Part shown: positions 1 to 9,473 of the stretch, in pieces
Layout of the letters: each line of letters starts with the position of its first letter
Position numbering within the stretch: the first letter of the stretch is position 1
Assembly (NCBI GenBank): GCA_041941305.1
Contig: JBGTQJ010000069.1
Span: 1 to 47,785, forward strand
Source of the DNA: JANSWP01 sp041941305
GTDB lineage: Bacteria; Bacteroidota; Bacteroidia; Chitinophagales; Saprospiraceae
DNA length: 47,785 nt
Reading direction: 5' to 3'
The notes under the pieces: model-generated
The model's database searches: none
Told to the model about the DNA's origin: nothing
What the model saw: only the letters and a program-made list of their open reading frames with translations
Position numbers and translations under genes: made by a program

Positions 1-2
1 AG

Positions 3-239
3 GATACTGTTCTGGAAGCTATCCAACGTGACCTCGATTCACGCTAAACACATACATCGCATCCGCGATTTGAACAAATGGCTCAATCTGAAATTATCTC
101 CGATAGGGACACCGCTGGCATTCAAAAAACACTTGTTTTGTCACAAGAGATTGATAATCAATTTGTTATGATTTGTGATGAACAGAAAATCCAACCTTTC
201 CTCTTCATTTTTGAACAAAAAATCCAAGTCTTAGGCTGA
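3..239 (+). pseudogene. possible degraded gene end
   Basis: One frame reads as protein-like sequence up to a TGA at 237-239 but is broken by a TAA at 45-47. The downstream part (from ATG 78, 53 codons) has coding-like composition (starts MAQSEIISDRD) and the part before the TAA (DTVLEAIQRDLDSR) also looks like protein. A shift to the neighbouring frame around 45-73 would bridge the stop. I do not recognise a family. It could be the remnant of a gene entering from the left edge, or chance. Confidence 0.22.
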
Positions 240-559
240 TTTGTCCAAGGGGCAAGCGCCCTTTTGCCTCCATCTTTGAGACATCCTTTTTGTCTCTGAC
301 GGAGACACCGCTTGCTACGGAGGTACCGGCATTCTTGACCTTATGGATTTGTCCGTTAAAAAAATGAAATGAGGGAGGCAAAAAAGCCTACCACGAGCGA
401 CTGAAAGGAGCGGCTTGGGTTGCGAGCGGGATGGCATTTCATTTTTAGGACAAATACATAAAGTCTTGATTTTTGGTTCTTTTCATCAAGGAAAAAGAAC
501 ACAATAATCTGATAATCAAGTACTTATAAATACATAACTCATAATCAAAATTTACCACC
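240..559. other. non-coding region before first surface protein
   Basis: No convincing gene. It holds the 347-455 palindrome-bounded element and an AT-rich leader (about 480-559) before the ATG at 560. No perfect Bacteroidota promoter box was found and there is no Shine-Dalgarno motif. Confidence 0.6.
347..455. repeat. 109-bp element with inverted ends
   Basis: The ends are inverted copies of each other: ATTTGTCC followed by an A-rich run and TGAAATG on the left, and CATTTCA plus a T-rich run and GGACAAAT on the right. The interior is G-rich and purine-rich on +. It looks like a short non-autonomous palindromic intergenic repeat; no second copy was found in the window. Confidence 0.45.
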
Positions 560-3500
560 ATGAAAAAAGTAACCAACCACCTCACCCACCTCAAAACCAT
601 CCTCATCCTCACCTTCCTCACCGCCTCCTTGGCTCTAAATGCCCAATCCGCCACCTGGACGGGTGCCGTCAACACCAACTGGAACACAGCAGGCAACTGG
701 ACATTCTCAGGCATTGGCGCAGGATTTAATAATCAAACCAAATTCATCATCCCCGCCAATGCGACGGGACCCACCACCGCCTCCAATGCCTCTGTAACCA
801 TGGCAGGGTTAGTGATAGGCAACAATGCCACCGCTACTGTGCCCATGGGGTTTACGCTGAAAATACGGGATGATTTTAATTTTATTTGTAATTGCGATGG
901 AATTTTAAATCGTGGTATGCTGACCAACAACGGCACGATTGACATTGATAATACGAGCTTTATCGGAATTAAAAATAACGGCAACGGTACGCTGACCAAT
1001 AACGGCACGATTGACATTGATGATGCGAACTCTGACGGAATTCATAATCTTGGTACGCTGACCAACAACGGCACGATTGACATTGATGATGCGATCGCTG
1101 AAGGAATTCATAATCTTGGTACGCTGACCAACAACGATACGATTGACATTGATGATACATTCTCTAACGGAATTTCCAATCGTGGTACATTGACGAATCA
1201 ATCCAACGGACAAATCAATATCGGGCAAAATTTATCCGTCGGCGGCACCGCCGGAATCAATTCACAATCCGGCGGTAACCTGATAAATGATGGCAGCACC
1301 ATAAAAATAGACAGGACTGATGAGCGCGGCATTCACATTGAGTTTGGCACTATCACCAACAAAAACGGCGGACAAATCCTCATCGGCGAAATCGGCAATA
1401 TTGGCAGACATGGGGTGACTATCAGTAGTTCTGGTGATGGGTCTTTCAATAATGAAAGCGGGGCACTTTTGAGTATCAAAGGCGTGTCGGGGAGTTTTCA
1501 CGGCATTAACAACGGGAAAAACTTCAAAAACACCGGCACAAACTCAAAAGTGGATATAGATATGGCGGGGCTGGGAAGGAACGGCATCACGAATATCGGC
1601 ACCTTCACCAATGAGATGAGTGCGGAGATTGAAATTGACGGGACGGGCGAAAATGGTATTTCCAATAACACCAACAAAACCTTTAACAACAGCGCTAATA
1701 TCACCATCGGGGCTTTGAAAAAGATTGGCTTCGACGGCATTCGTAATGGCGGCACCTTCAACAACACCGGTGGCAATATAAATATTGACGACACGGCAAT
1801 AGATGGTATTTACAACAATGGCGGCATGTTCACCAATGCCGCTAATATCACCATCGGGGCTTTGAAAAAGATTGGCTTCCACGGCATTCATAATGGCGGC
1901 ACCTTCAACAACACCGGTGGCAATATAAATATTGACGACACGGCAAAAGAGGGTATTTCCAACATTGGTGGCGCGATATTCACCAACGCCGCTAATATCG
2001 CCATCGGGGCTTTGAAAAAGATTGGCAGCCACGGCATTCGGAATGCCGGCACCTTCAACAACACCAGTGGCAATATAAATATTGACGACACAACAATAGA
2101 GGGTATTTACAACAATGACAGCGGCATGTTCACCAACGCCGCTAATATCACCATCGGGGCTTTGAAAAAGATTGGCAACCACGGCATTCGGAATCTCAAA
2201 AGCATCTTCACCAATACCGGCGATATACAAATTGACGATACAGCAGATGACGGTATTTCAAACGGTCGAAGTTTATCTCAAGCCGGTACGTTCACCAATT
2301 TCGGAAATATTCGAATTGGTTTGAATAAGACCGTACAAGGGGACGGCGTACAAAATGCTACTGAATTTAATAATAATGCAGGCGGTCACATTCAAATCGG
2401 GACAGTCAATGAAAAAGGAATTTTTAATAAAAATAATGCCTTCAATGAACCTGTCAACTTTACCAATGCGGGTAAGCTGACCATTGGGGACGGGCATACG
2501 ATTGGTCAGGAAGGCATTAGAAATGAAAAGCCCTTTACCAATGCAGGCTGCGCTGAAATCTATCTTTTTGATAAGTTTAGCAACACAGACATGTTCACCA
2601 ATGACGGATTACTCAGCCTGAACACCGCCGAAACCCACGCCCCCGGCAACTTGACCAATAACGGAATTGTGGAGGATATACAGGGCACTTTCCTCACAGG
2701 TGGCATCGCGAATAATGAAGTCGTGGTCGCGCCCACTGTCGCCAATGCCTGCGAGACAATCAATCCTGCTTTTGTTTTGGCAGGGAGTCCGAGTTTTAAT
2801 TACCTCGGTGTTTATTCAGATGTCAACTGTAGCACTTCTGTTGGTATGATCAATAAAAACACCAATACTTTCATCGCCAATCCGACCCTTTCGGAAGGCA
2901 TGCACAATTTATTTGTAAAAATCGAAGATTCTGGCGGCGGCTGTACAAGAGTAGTGTCCTGGAAATTGACGACCCAAAATTGTTGTGTCGCCCCCGCCAT
3001 TCAAACTCATCCCGTCGGCGACACCAAATGCCCCGGCGAAAATGTGACCTTCAGCGTCACGGCAACCGGCAGTAATTTAAGTTATCAATGGAAAAAAGAC
3101 GGAACGAATATTGGCGGTGCATCGAGTTCGAGTTTGACATTGACGAATCTTCAAAATTCAGATGCGGGAGATTATACCTGTGAAGTGAGTAATAATTGTG
3201 GAAATGAGACTTCTGAAGTGGCGACCCTGACAATGGACGAAGTAAAACCCAACTTCAACGGCACTTGCGCCAGCTATTCCAATCCTTTCAGCACAGATGC
3301 AGGAGAATGTTATGCCACCATCAGCTTCACCGTCCCCAGTCCAACTGACAACTGTGGCGTCACCGAACTCAAAGCCAAAATCCTGGACGGAAACGGCAAT
3401 ACCTTCCAAAACTGGACAAATAACCCAGACGGACAATTCCCGCCAGATGACTACCAAATCAAATGGCGCGCAAAAGATGCGGCTGGCAATAAAAAAGTGT

Positions 3501-4423
3501 GTACCAAGTCCTTTTCAGTTGTTGATGATGAATCGCCAGATGCCCAGTGCGTCACCTCGCACACCGTACAACTGACAAATGGTTTCGGCACCATCTCCAT
3601 CAATGATATAGACGCAGGCAGCTCCGACAATTGCAATGTCAATGTAGGTCTTTCTCAAACTACTTTCGATTGCAATGACAGAGGCAACAGCACGGTCACC
3701 CTAACTGCTACCGACGATGCCGGCAACAGTCACACCTGCACTGCGGATATCGAAGTATTGGGTACAACCCTAAGCATAGACGATCTAAGCAAAAACGAAG
3801 GCACGGGCACCGGCTACACCTTTTTCTTTTTCAAAGTAGTGCGGGGCGCAAGCGGCTGCACCGACCAGGTGGATTATGCTACTTCAGACGGTACTGCCAC
3901 GCTAGCAGATAATGATTATGTAGCCGCCAGTGGAACGCATTATTTCACCTCCACGGGCAGCAATATCCGCTACAGCATCGTACGGGGCGTCAAAGACGCC
4001 AATCACGAAAGCGACGAACACTTCTGGGTAGACCTGAGCAATGCCAGCGCCGGACTGACGATCACCAAAGCCAATGGCAAAGCGGAATTGCTCAATGACG
4101 ATGCAGCTCCACTCTTTGTGTTTCCAAATCAGGATGTGGAAAATCCGAATTATATTCAGACTCAAATTCAGCAAAACAAGGTCGCACTGTACCCCAATCC
4201 GGTACAGGATGATTTCCAGTTGATTGTACCCCATATCTGGTTGGAAGCAGGCGCTGTTGAAGTGGCTTTATTCAACAATCTTGGACAACAAATCTCGGGT
4301 TTTCAATTGACGGACAGTCAGGCGATGATAGAAGTGGCTGCGCTTCCGACGGGGACGTATCAGTTGAACTTCAGGACAAAGTCTGGTTTTGTGCAGACTG
4401 AAAGATTTGTGAAAGTGGATTAA
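560..4423 (+). CDS. secreted beta-solenoid surface protein with Ig, HYR-like, Calx-beta and T9SS type-A tail
   Basis: Predicted exported cell-surface or extracellular protein of 1287 residues; function unknown, probably adhesive or structural. Seen: signal peptide (about 1-29, ending LNAQ), a W-T-G-A-V-N-T-N-W entry motif, then a long Asn/Gly-rich solenoid (about 110-720) built from a 22-24-residue repeat (G-T-L-T-N-N-G-T-I-D-I-D-D) and a 49-50-residue repeat. An Ig-like domain with Y-Q-W-K and D-A-G-D-Y-T-C motifs lies at about 813-893, HYR-like beta domains at about 894-1070, a Calx-beta domain with an unusual YTFFFFKV run at about 1071-1183, and a C-terminal sorting domain (LYPNPVQ...GTYQLNF...) at about 1210-1287. 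Known: this tail type directs export through the type IX system in Bacteroidota. A hairpin follows the stop. The C-terminal cassette is shared with the proteins at 9758 and 13566. The start ATG 560 is fixed by the signal peptide. Confidence 0.85.
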   Translation: MKKVTNHLTHLKTILILTFLTASLALNAQSATWTGAVNTNWNTAGNWTFSGIGAGFNNQTKFIIPANATGPTTASNASVTMAGLVIGNNATATVPMGFTLKIRDDFNFICNCDGILNRGMLTNNGTIDIDNTSFIGIKNNGNGTLTNNGTIDIDDANSDGIHNLGTLTNNGTIDIDDAIAEGIHNLGTLTNNDTIDIDDTFSNGISNRGTLTNQSNGQINIGQNLSVGGTAGINSQSGGNLINDGSTIKIDRTDERGIHIEFGTITNKNGGQILIGEIGNIGRHGVTISSSGDGSFNNESGALLSIKGVSGSFHGINNGKNFKNTGTNSKVDIDMAGLGRNGITNIGTFTNEMSAEIEIDGTGENGISNNTNKTFNNSANITIGALKKIGFDGIRNGGTFNNTGGNINIDDTAIDGIYNNGGMFTNAANITIGALKKIGFHGIHNGGTFNNTGGNINIDDTAKEGISNIGGAIFTNAANIAIGALKKIGSHGIRNAGTFNNTSGNINIDDTTIEGIYNNDSGMFTNAANITIGALKKIGNHGIRNLKSIFTNTGDIQIDDTADDGISNGRSLSQAGTFTNFGNIRIGLNKTVQGDGVQNATEFNNNAGGHIQIGTVNEKGIFNKNNAFNEPVNFTNAGKLTIGDGHTIGQEGIRNEKPFTNAGCAEIYLFDKFSNTDMFTNDGLLSLNTAETHAPGNLTNNGIVEDIQGTFLTGGIANNEVVVAPTVANACETINPAFVLAGSPSFNYLGVYSDVNCSTSVGMINKNTNTFIANPTLSEGMHNLFVKIEDSGGGCTRVVSWKLTTQNCCVAPAIQTHPVGDTKCPGENVTFSVTATGSNLSYQWKKDGTNIGGASSSSLTLTNLQNSDAGDYTCEVSNNCGNETSEVATLTMDEVKPNFNGTCASYSNPFSTDAGECYATISFTVPSPTDNCGVTELKAKILDGNGNTFQNWTNNPDGQFPPDDYQIKWRAKDAAGNKKVCTKSFSVVDDESPDAQCVTSHTVQLTNGFGTISINDIDAGSSDNCNVNVGLSQTTFDCNDRGNSTVTLTATDDAGNSHTCTADIEVLGTTLSIDDLSKNEGTGTGYTFFFFKVVRGASGCTDQVDYATSDGTATLADNDYVAASGTHYFTSTGSNIRYSIVRGVKDANHESDEHFWVDLSNASAGLTITKANGKAELLNDDAAPLFVFPNQDVENPNYIQTQIQQNKVALYPNPVQDDFQLIVPHIWLEAGAVEVALFNNLGQQISGFQLTDSQAMIEVAALPTGTYQLNFRTKSGFVQTERFVKVD
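920..1189 (+). repeat. in-gene tandem repeat, 66-72 bp units
   Basis: Four units start at about 920, 992, 1058 and 1124 (spacing 72, 66, 66), each encoding the motif L-T-N-N-G-T-I-D-I-D plus a variable end. They are nearly identical at DNA level and in frame, so unit number could change without a frameshift. Confidence 0.8.
1694..2290 (+). repeat. in-gene tandem repeat, 147-150 bp units
   Basis: The phrase GCTAATATCRCCATCGGGG recurs at 1694, 1841, 1991 and 2141 (spacing 147, 150, 150). Each unit encodes about 49-50 residues including A-N-I-T-I-G-A-L-K-K-I-G and G-N-I-N-I-D-D-T. High nucleotide identity points to recent expansion. Confidence 0.85.
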
Positions 4424-4425
4424 AA

Positions 4426-4486
4426 GTAGCCCGGCTCTCCAGAGCCAGGACGCTCGTGGATTCCCGGCTCAGGAGAGCCGGGTTAC
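4426..4486. terminator. hairpin / REP-like palindrome after surface protein gene
   Basis: Inverted arms at 4426-4446 and 4466-4486 match at 19 of 21 positions (core CCCGGCTCTCC / GGAGAGCCGGG) around a 19-base loop. It begins just after the TAA at 4421-4423. It probably acts as a terminator for the gene at 560; its form is also typical of dispersed REP-like palindromes. Confidence 0.6.
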
Positions 4487-4562
4487 GCTTTAGGTTGCCT
4501 TCTTCCTAAAAAGTTAATTCTCAGGCAGGAAAAAATTAAACAAGCTCTATCTTTAACCGTTG

Positions 4563-7500
4563 ATGAGAAAGTATGTTATCTGTTTTATTTTTTCTTTCCT
4601 TCCCTTCTTGATGTTCACCCAATCGGGCATGAAAGTAGAACACTTTACTCAAGAGGACGGGCTTTCTCATCGCTGGGTGCACCATATTACGCAAGACCAA
4701 AAGGGGTTCATTTGGATTGCGACAGAAAATGGCTTATGTCGCTATGATGGATATGAGTTCCAAGTATTTTCTCCTGGAGAACCGAATCTCAATGGACGTG
4801 GAATCACATCAGTTCAGGAGGATAAACATGGAATGTTATGGGTAAGTAGGGGACTGGAAAAACATGCTGTTATTTTTGATCCAAATAAGTTGGATTTTCG
4901 CTATGCTAAAAAAGGCGTGGATGTTTTTCATCCGAATTTAAATTTACAAAAAACGATAAGCTTCCATTTTTTGGATTTTCTACCAGGCATGGAAAGGGTC
5001 CCTGTAATAACCGGAACTGATCTCGATACTGCTACAAACATTTCCGGGCTTCCGGACTACCAGCCCTTACTCACTGGAATTCAAACTTTAGGAACCTTTA
5101 GTTTGATTACCCAAACAGCGCCTCAAAAAATTTGGATTTGGAACAACTGGAGTAAAAGAGGACATTTAAAATTTGATCGAATCAGACGCAAGCATTATGT
5201 CTATTATGATCAAAAAACAAAGCATTGGGAAACCTTTAAAATCAATGAAAAATTTGACGTTCAACTAGCTAATTACAATTTGCCCATCGATGCAGAGGGA
5301 AGGTTTTGGTACCCTTCTTTTGGTGAGCTTGAAAATCAAATTTTTGACTTTATTCAGGTTCCAGAAGGCATTCCATTAGATAGTTGGTATGCAGTGCGTG
5401 TTGACAATCGCTTGAACATCTGGCTTTTTGACCATGATTTTCAATTATATCGTTTTGACAAAGAAAGTCAGGAATGGGAATTTTTTGGAAAGATGCCAAA
5501 CGAACGGATCGTCGTTTTTGAAGATGCAGAAGGAACCATTTGGATAGGTGCAGAAGATGGTTTGCGAAAAATCAAAAGGCGGAAACGATTTTTCGAAACC
5601 TATTTAGACAAAGAAGTGATTTTGGGAGAAGCCCTTCCATTTGAAAATACCATGTCCTATATACTTGAAACCAAAGGCGGACACATTTTTTCCAATCGAG
5701 GATATCGTTTTTTAGCTCATATTTCCCCTCCAAATCAAAAGATAACCCTTATAGATAGTGTGACAGCTAATTTGAACCCGCTCAACGAAAATCAATTCTA
5801 TTTTAGAACGGAATACGCACTATCTCTTGTGCAGGGAAACCCCTTCTGGGTTCGAAAATTAGATTTACCCATAAGACGGATGCTTGCTGTTCAGGATCTA
5901 CCGAATAAGATTCCATTATTGAAAGACAATGAATTGCAATTGATTGATACCTTAAGCCATAAAGCAGTCATTCCAGAGCAGTTTAACGATTTGGAAATGC
6001 GCTACTTGTATTGGGATCAAAAAAATCAGGCAATTTGGTCAAATCATCAGGCGGGCATTCTAAAAATCAATTTAAGTGATTTAACTACAGAATACTTCGA
6101 GCTTTGGGGTAATCAAAACCTTTATTTCATTAGAGGCTGGTTGTTGGATGGAGCAATGCTTTGGTTAGCGACCATTGATGGGTTGAAACTTTTTGATATA
6201 AAATCCAGACAGATAATAAAAAGTTTTTCTGTTGAAGATGGTCTACCGCACAAAACGATTTATTCAATTGTTCGTCATCGCGATAATTTTTGGCTGGGGA
6301 CTCACAATGGTCTTTCTTGTTTCAATCCAAAAACCTTAAAAGTTCGCAATTTTTTTGTAGAAGATGGATTGACCCATAACGAATTCAATACGTATTCGGC
6401 TTATGTTGCGAAGGATGGAAAAATATGGATGGGAGGCTTAAATGGATTGAATGTTTTTAACCCCGATGATTTGCTGAAAGTAAAACCCGATTCTGCTCGG
6501 TTATTTTTGACAAAATTTAAAAAGTATAACGTTAAAAAGGATTCAATTTATTCGATAAGAGCAATACAATCTATTGAAAATCAATCATTTGAATTGTTGC
6601 CATCGGATCAATCTTTTTCATTTCAGTTTTTCCTAAATAGCCTGACAAATTCTACCAAGAATCAATATTATTGGTATTTGGAGGGACATGAATCTACCTG
6701 GGCCAATGTGGATGAGGAACCTGTTGCAAGTTATCAAAATGTACCCCCAGGTAATTATTTTTTAAGGATAAAAGCAACTGATTCTCGTGGCAATCCTGCC
6801 CAAAATGAATTGACCATTCCAATACAGGTTATCCAGGTTTGGTACAAAAGATGGTGGGCATGGTTGTCCTATTTTCTAACGGCGCTGGTTTTATCGTTTT
6901 GGTTTTATCGTTTTCAGGTGAATCGTAAACTAGAACAGCAGGAAGCAATTCGATTGAAAGAATTAGATGCGGTTAAAACCAAATTATACACCAATATAAC
7001 ACACGAATTTCGGACCCCGCTTTCGGTTATTTTGGGAATGGCAGATCAATTGAGCGCTGAAAGTGAAGCCCTGTCAAAAGATAGAAGTGCAAAAAACCAA
7101 TTAGAAAATAAGCTCGAAGTCGTCAGTCGAAATGGTAAAAATTTATTGAGCCTGGTGAATCAAATGCTGGATCTTTCAAAATTAGAGTCTGGGAAGATGG
7201 CTTTGGTTCTGGAATCCGGTGATGTGATTACTTTTTTGAAATACCTGGTAGAGTCATTTCATTCTTTTGCAGAAGCCAGGCAAATCCAGCTTCATTTTGA
7301 TGCAGAACTGGATTCTTTGAACATGGATTTTGATAGAGAGAAATTGCAAAACATCCTCGTGAATTTATTGTCCAACGCCATGAAATTTACGCCCGAAGGC
7401 GGCAGTGTATATTGTCTGGTAAGCAAATCTGATGAATCTGCGAAGGTTGATTCCGGGACATTAGACAGACAAAAAGATTATTTGTCGATCATCATAAAGG

Positions 7501-8642
7501 ACACTGGAATTGGCATTGCCAAAGAAAATCTTCCACATATTTTTGACCGTTTTTATCAGGCAGATGATTCCAATACACGCCAAGGGGAAGGAACCGGTAT
7601 CGGTCTTGCCCTGGTAATAGAATTGGTCAAATTGATGCAAGGGAAAATTGAAGTGGACAGTGAACTAAATCGAGGAACCGAATTTAAAGTTTGGTTGCCA
7701 ATTCAGTTGAGTTCTAAGACCAACATCCAGGATTCAAAATTGGAGTCAACAACCCAGGAAAAAGAATTGCATGCTCATTCATTGGCAGTAATCCAAAATG
7801 ACGCTTCTCCAAAAACCAATCGACCATTCACTGATAACCCCAAGGGGGCAAGCCGACAACAACCAACCGATCAACCCCAACTGCTCATCATAGAAGACAA
7901 CCTGGATGTCCAGAATTTCATAAAATCCTTACTCGAAAAAGAATATCAAATACAAACGGCTTCTGATGGCGATATTGGTATTAAAAAAGCAATTGAGTCT
8001 ATCCCTGATATCATCATAAGTGATGTCATGATGCCCCAAAAAGATGGTTTTGAAGTGGTGGAAACTTTAAAACGAGATGAAAGAACGAGCCATATTCCTA
8101 TTATTTTGCTAACCGCAAAAGCAGATGTCCAGTCCAAATTAGAAGGTTTGGAGCGCGGAGCAGATGCCTATCTGGCGAAGCCCTTTGATAGAAAGGAACT
8201 GAAGATTCGGCTGCAAAAGTTGGTTGAATTGAGGCAAAACCTTCAGAAGCGATATGCCAATCTGGATTTTTCACAGACACTTTCCAGTCCAGACAATCTC
8301 AGTCATCAAATCGAAGATGCCTTTTTGAAGAAAGTAAGGGAAATCATCGAGGCGCATTTATCGGATGCCGAATTTGGAACAGAGGAGCTTTGCAAAGCCA
8401 TAGGAATGAGCAAATCTCAATTGTATCGCAAGCTCAAAGCACTGACCAATCGCTCCATCGGACTATACATTCGAAGTATTCGCTTACATCATGCCCTGGA
8501 ATTATTAAAAACCATGGATTTGACTATTTCAGAGATAGCTTATGAGGTAGGTTTTACAAATTTGTCTTATTTTTCAAGAGTTTTTACAGAAGAATTTGGC
8601 GAACGCCCAAGTTTCTATAAACAGCAGAATAATTTGAAATAA
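4563..8642 (+). CDS. hybrid two-component system protein (sensor propeller, kinase, receiver, AraC output)
   Basis: A membrane-spanning sensor, histidine kinase, receiver and DNA-binding regulator in one chain of 1359 residues. After a signal peptide come two-component-regulator propeller repeats (I-W-I-A-T-E-N-G-L, I-W-I-G-A-E-D-G-L, F-W-L-G-T-H-N-G-L, I-W-M-G-G-L-N-G-L) to about 640, then a Y_Y_Y domain (about 670-760) and a transmembrane helix (about 765-785). The HisKA box THEFRTP has its phospho-acceptor at His814. The ATPase domain follows (NLLSNAMKF, DTGIGI, GTGIGLAL), then a receiver with phospho-acceptor Asp1154 (ISDVMMP) and a C-terminal AraC-type HTH (about 1255-1359). Known: such HTCS proteins sense ligands in the periplasm and act on nearby genes, often for glycan use. 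The ATG at 4563 is preferred over the TTG three bases upstream. It lies between two paralogous surface-protein genes, so a role in controlling them is an inference. Confidence 0.95.
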   Translation: MRKYVICFIFSFLPFLMFTQSGMKVEHFTQEDGLSHRWVHHITQDQKGFIWIATENGLCRYDGYEFQVFSPGEPNLNGRGITSVQEDKHGMLWVSRGLEKHAVIFDPNKLDFRYAKKGVDVFHPNLNLQKTISFHFLDFLPGMERVPVITGTDLDTATNISGLPDYQPLLTGIQTLGTFSLITQTAPQKIWIWNNWSKRGHLKFDRIRRKHYVYYDQKTKHWETFKINEKFDVQLANYNLPIDAEGRFWYPSFGELENQIFDFIQVPEGIPLDSWYAVRVDNRLNIWLFDHDFQLYRFDKESQEWEFFGKMPNERIVVFEDAEGTIWIGAEDGLRKIKRRKRFFETYLDKEVILGEALPFENTMSYILETKGGHIFSNRGYRFLAHISPPNQKITLIDSVTANLNPLNENQFYFRTEYALSLVQGNPFWVRKLDLPIRRMLAVQDLPNKIPLLKDNELQLIDTLSHKAVIPEQFNDLEMRYLYWDQKNQAIWSNHQAGILKINLSDLTTEYFELWGNQNLYFIRGWLLDGAMLWLATIDGLKLFDIKSRQIIKSFSVEDGLPHKTIYSIVRHRDNFWLGTHNGLSCFNPKTLKVRNFFVEDGLTHNEFNTYSAYVAKDGKIWMGGLNGLNVFNPDDLLKVKPDSARLFLTKFKKYNVKKDSIYSIRAIQSIENQSFELLPSDQSFSFQFFLNSLTNSTKNQYYWYLEGHESTWANVDEEPVASYQNVPPGNYFLRIKATDSRGNPAQNELTIPIQVIQVWYKRWWAWLSYFLTALVLSFWFYRFQVNRKLEQQEAIRLKELDAVKTKLYTNITHEFRTPLSVILGMADQLSAESEALSKDRSAKNQLENKLEVVSRNGKNLLSLVNQMLDLSKLESGKMALVLESGDVITFLKYLVESFHSFAEARQIQLHFDAELDSLNMDFDREKLQNILVNLLSNAMKFTPEGGSVYCLVSKSDESAKVDSGTLDRQKDYLSIIIKDTGIGIAKENLPHIFDRFYQADDSNTRQGEGTGIGLALVIELVKLMQGKIEVDSELNRGTEFKVWLPIQLSSKTNIQDSKLESTTQEKELHAHSLAVIQNDASPKTNRPFTDNPKGASRQQPTDQPQLLIIEDNLDVQNFIKSLLEKEYQIQTASDGDIGIKKAIESIPDIIISDVMMPQKDGFEVVETLKRDERTSHIPIILLTAKADVQSKLEGLERGADAYLAKPFDRKELKIRLQKLVELRQNLQKRYANLDFSQTLSSPDNLSHQIEDAFLKKVREIIEAHLSDAEFGTEELCKAIGMSKSQLYRKLKALTNRSIGLYIRSIRLHHALELLKTMDLTISEIAYEVGFTNLSYFSRVFTEEFGERPSFYKQQNNLK

Positions 8643-8672
8643 TAAAACTAATTTTGCTATTGAAGTGTCTAT

Positions 8673-8727
8673 GAAGTTGTCTAAAGTTTTTGTTTAGAGA
8701 TGAAAATGAAAAACTTTAGACAACTTC
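8673..8727. terminator. 19-bp perfect hairpin between regulator gene and toxin-antitoxin-like pair
   Basis: Perfect 19-base arms at 8673-8691 and 8709-8727 (GAAGTTGTCTAAAGTTTTT and its complement) with a 17-base loop. It lies 30 bases after the regulator stop and ends 9 bases before the ATG at 8737. It may terminate the regulator transcript in either direction, or be an operator/leader hairpin for the small pair. Confidence 0.65.
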
Positions 8728-8736
8728 TATATTAAA

Positions 8737-8976
8737 ATGATACAAAATATGAAAAATGCACAAGAAGACTTTCCATTAGAAGAACAAGAAAATGCGGCAG
8801 AAATTTTACAAGAATTGGCTACCAAAGCTAGTGAAATCGCTATTGCTGAAGATAAAGCACTTGGTCTGCCAATTACCTATTTGAAAGATGGAAAAGTTAT
8901 TAAAGAATTCCCAGATGGGAGAATTGTAGTAATTGAAGAATTAGAAAAAACAAAAAATAGACTTGATTCCAAATGA
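8737..8976 (+). CDS. small antitoxin-like partner of zeta-type kinase
   Basis: An acidic 79-residue protein without signal peptide or membrane segment. The C-terminal part reads GLPITYLKDGKVIKEFPDG, a pattern seen in short proteins encoded directly upstream of zeta-type P-loop genes; from that context it is probably the antitoxin or partner. Its TGA overlaps the ATG of the next gene (ATGA at 8973-8976), so the two are translationally coupled. An alternative start is the ATG at 8749. Function is inferred from position and resemblance only. Confidence 0.6.
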   Translation: MIQNMKNAQEDFPLEEQENAAEILQELATKASEIAIAEDKALGLPITYLKDGKVIKEFPDGRIVVIEELEKTKNRLDSK

Positions 8977-9248
8977 ATCCAACCAAACGAATGAGGGTAT
9001 TTGCCGGACCTAATGGTTCTGGAAAAAGTACTTTGTACAAACGTTTATTACAAAAGTATCAGGTAGGAATTTACATAAATGCTGATTTAATGCCCAAAGC
9101 AGTCTCACTTGCTTACCGTTCTTATATTTTTGACAACTCAACTAATAGATCTATGCTGGTATTGGAGTTTAAAGAAGGAAAACTTGTAAAACGTAATCAA
9201 AGGGTCATTCCTCAATGGATTGAAAAATACTTGCCTTTAAACCGTTGA
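8973..9248 (+). CDS. internally deleted zeta-toxin-like P-loop kinase
   Basis: A 91-residue product with the N-terminal end of a zeta-type ATP-binding protein: Walker A GPNGSGKST (residues 12-20) followed by INADLM. It then jumps directly to a typical C-terminal segment (LAYRSYIFDNSTN..., ending in LVLEFKEGKLV). Family members are usually about 190-200 residues, so roughly 100 central residues, including the expected catalytic and lid parts, are missing while the frame is kept. It is therefore probably not an active kinase. It is coupled to the upstream partner by a 4-base overlap. The native start could also be the ATG at 8991 (MRVFAGPNG). Confidence 0.7.
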   Translation: MNPTKRMRVFAGPNGSGKSTLYKRLLQKYQVGIYINADLMPKAVSLAYRSYIFDNSTNRSMLVLEFKEGKLVKRNQRVIPQWIEKYLPLNR

Positions 9249-9473
9249 TTATCAGGTATGTAGCTGTCAGAGGTTTCTCCATGAAAAAATAAGTACAAAA
9301 TTTGACCAAATAAGTAAAAAGCCCAACCCGTCCTACCCTGCATATTTGTCTCGACAAAATTTTCAGAAAATCAGAAGGTTATTTCGTAGCATCAAAACAT
9401 GCATCATCCCAATTTTTTAGAGCTGCTATATTCCGTACCTAACGGCACTTAACAAAACGTGGTTGATTACTAG

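Noticed and set aside
1544..2230. Long open frame (228 codons) on the minus strand inside the first solenoid gene
   Set aside because: It is opposite a repetitive coding region whose codon pattern keeps the antisense frame open; it has no signal of its own and repeats the same 50-residue period.
1694..2290. CRISPR-like array
   Set aside because: The regular 147-150 base repeats are in frame and encode a beta-solenoid; there are no short repeat/spacer units or cas genes.
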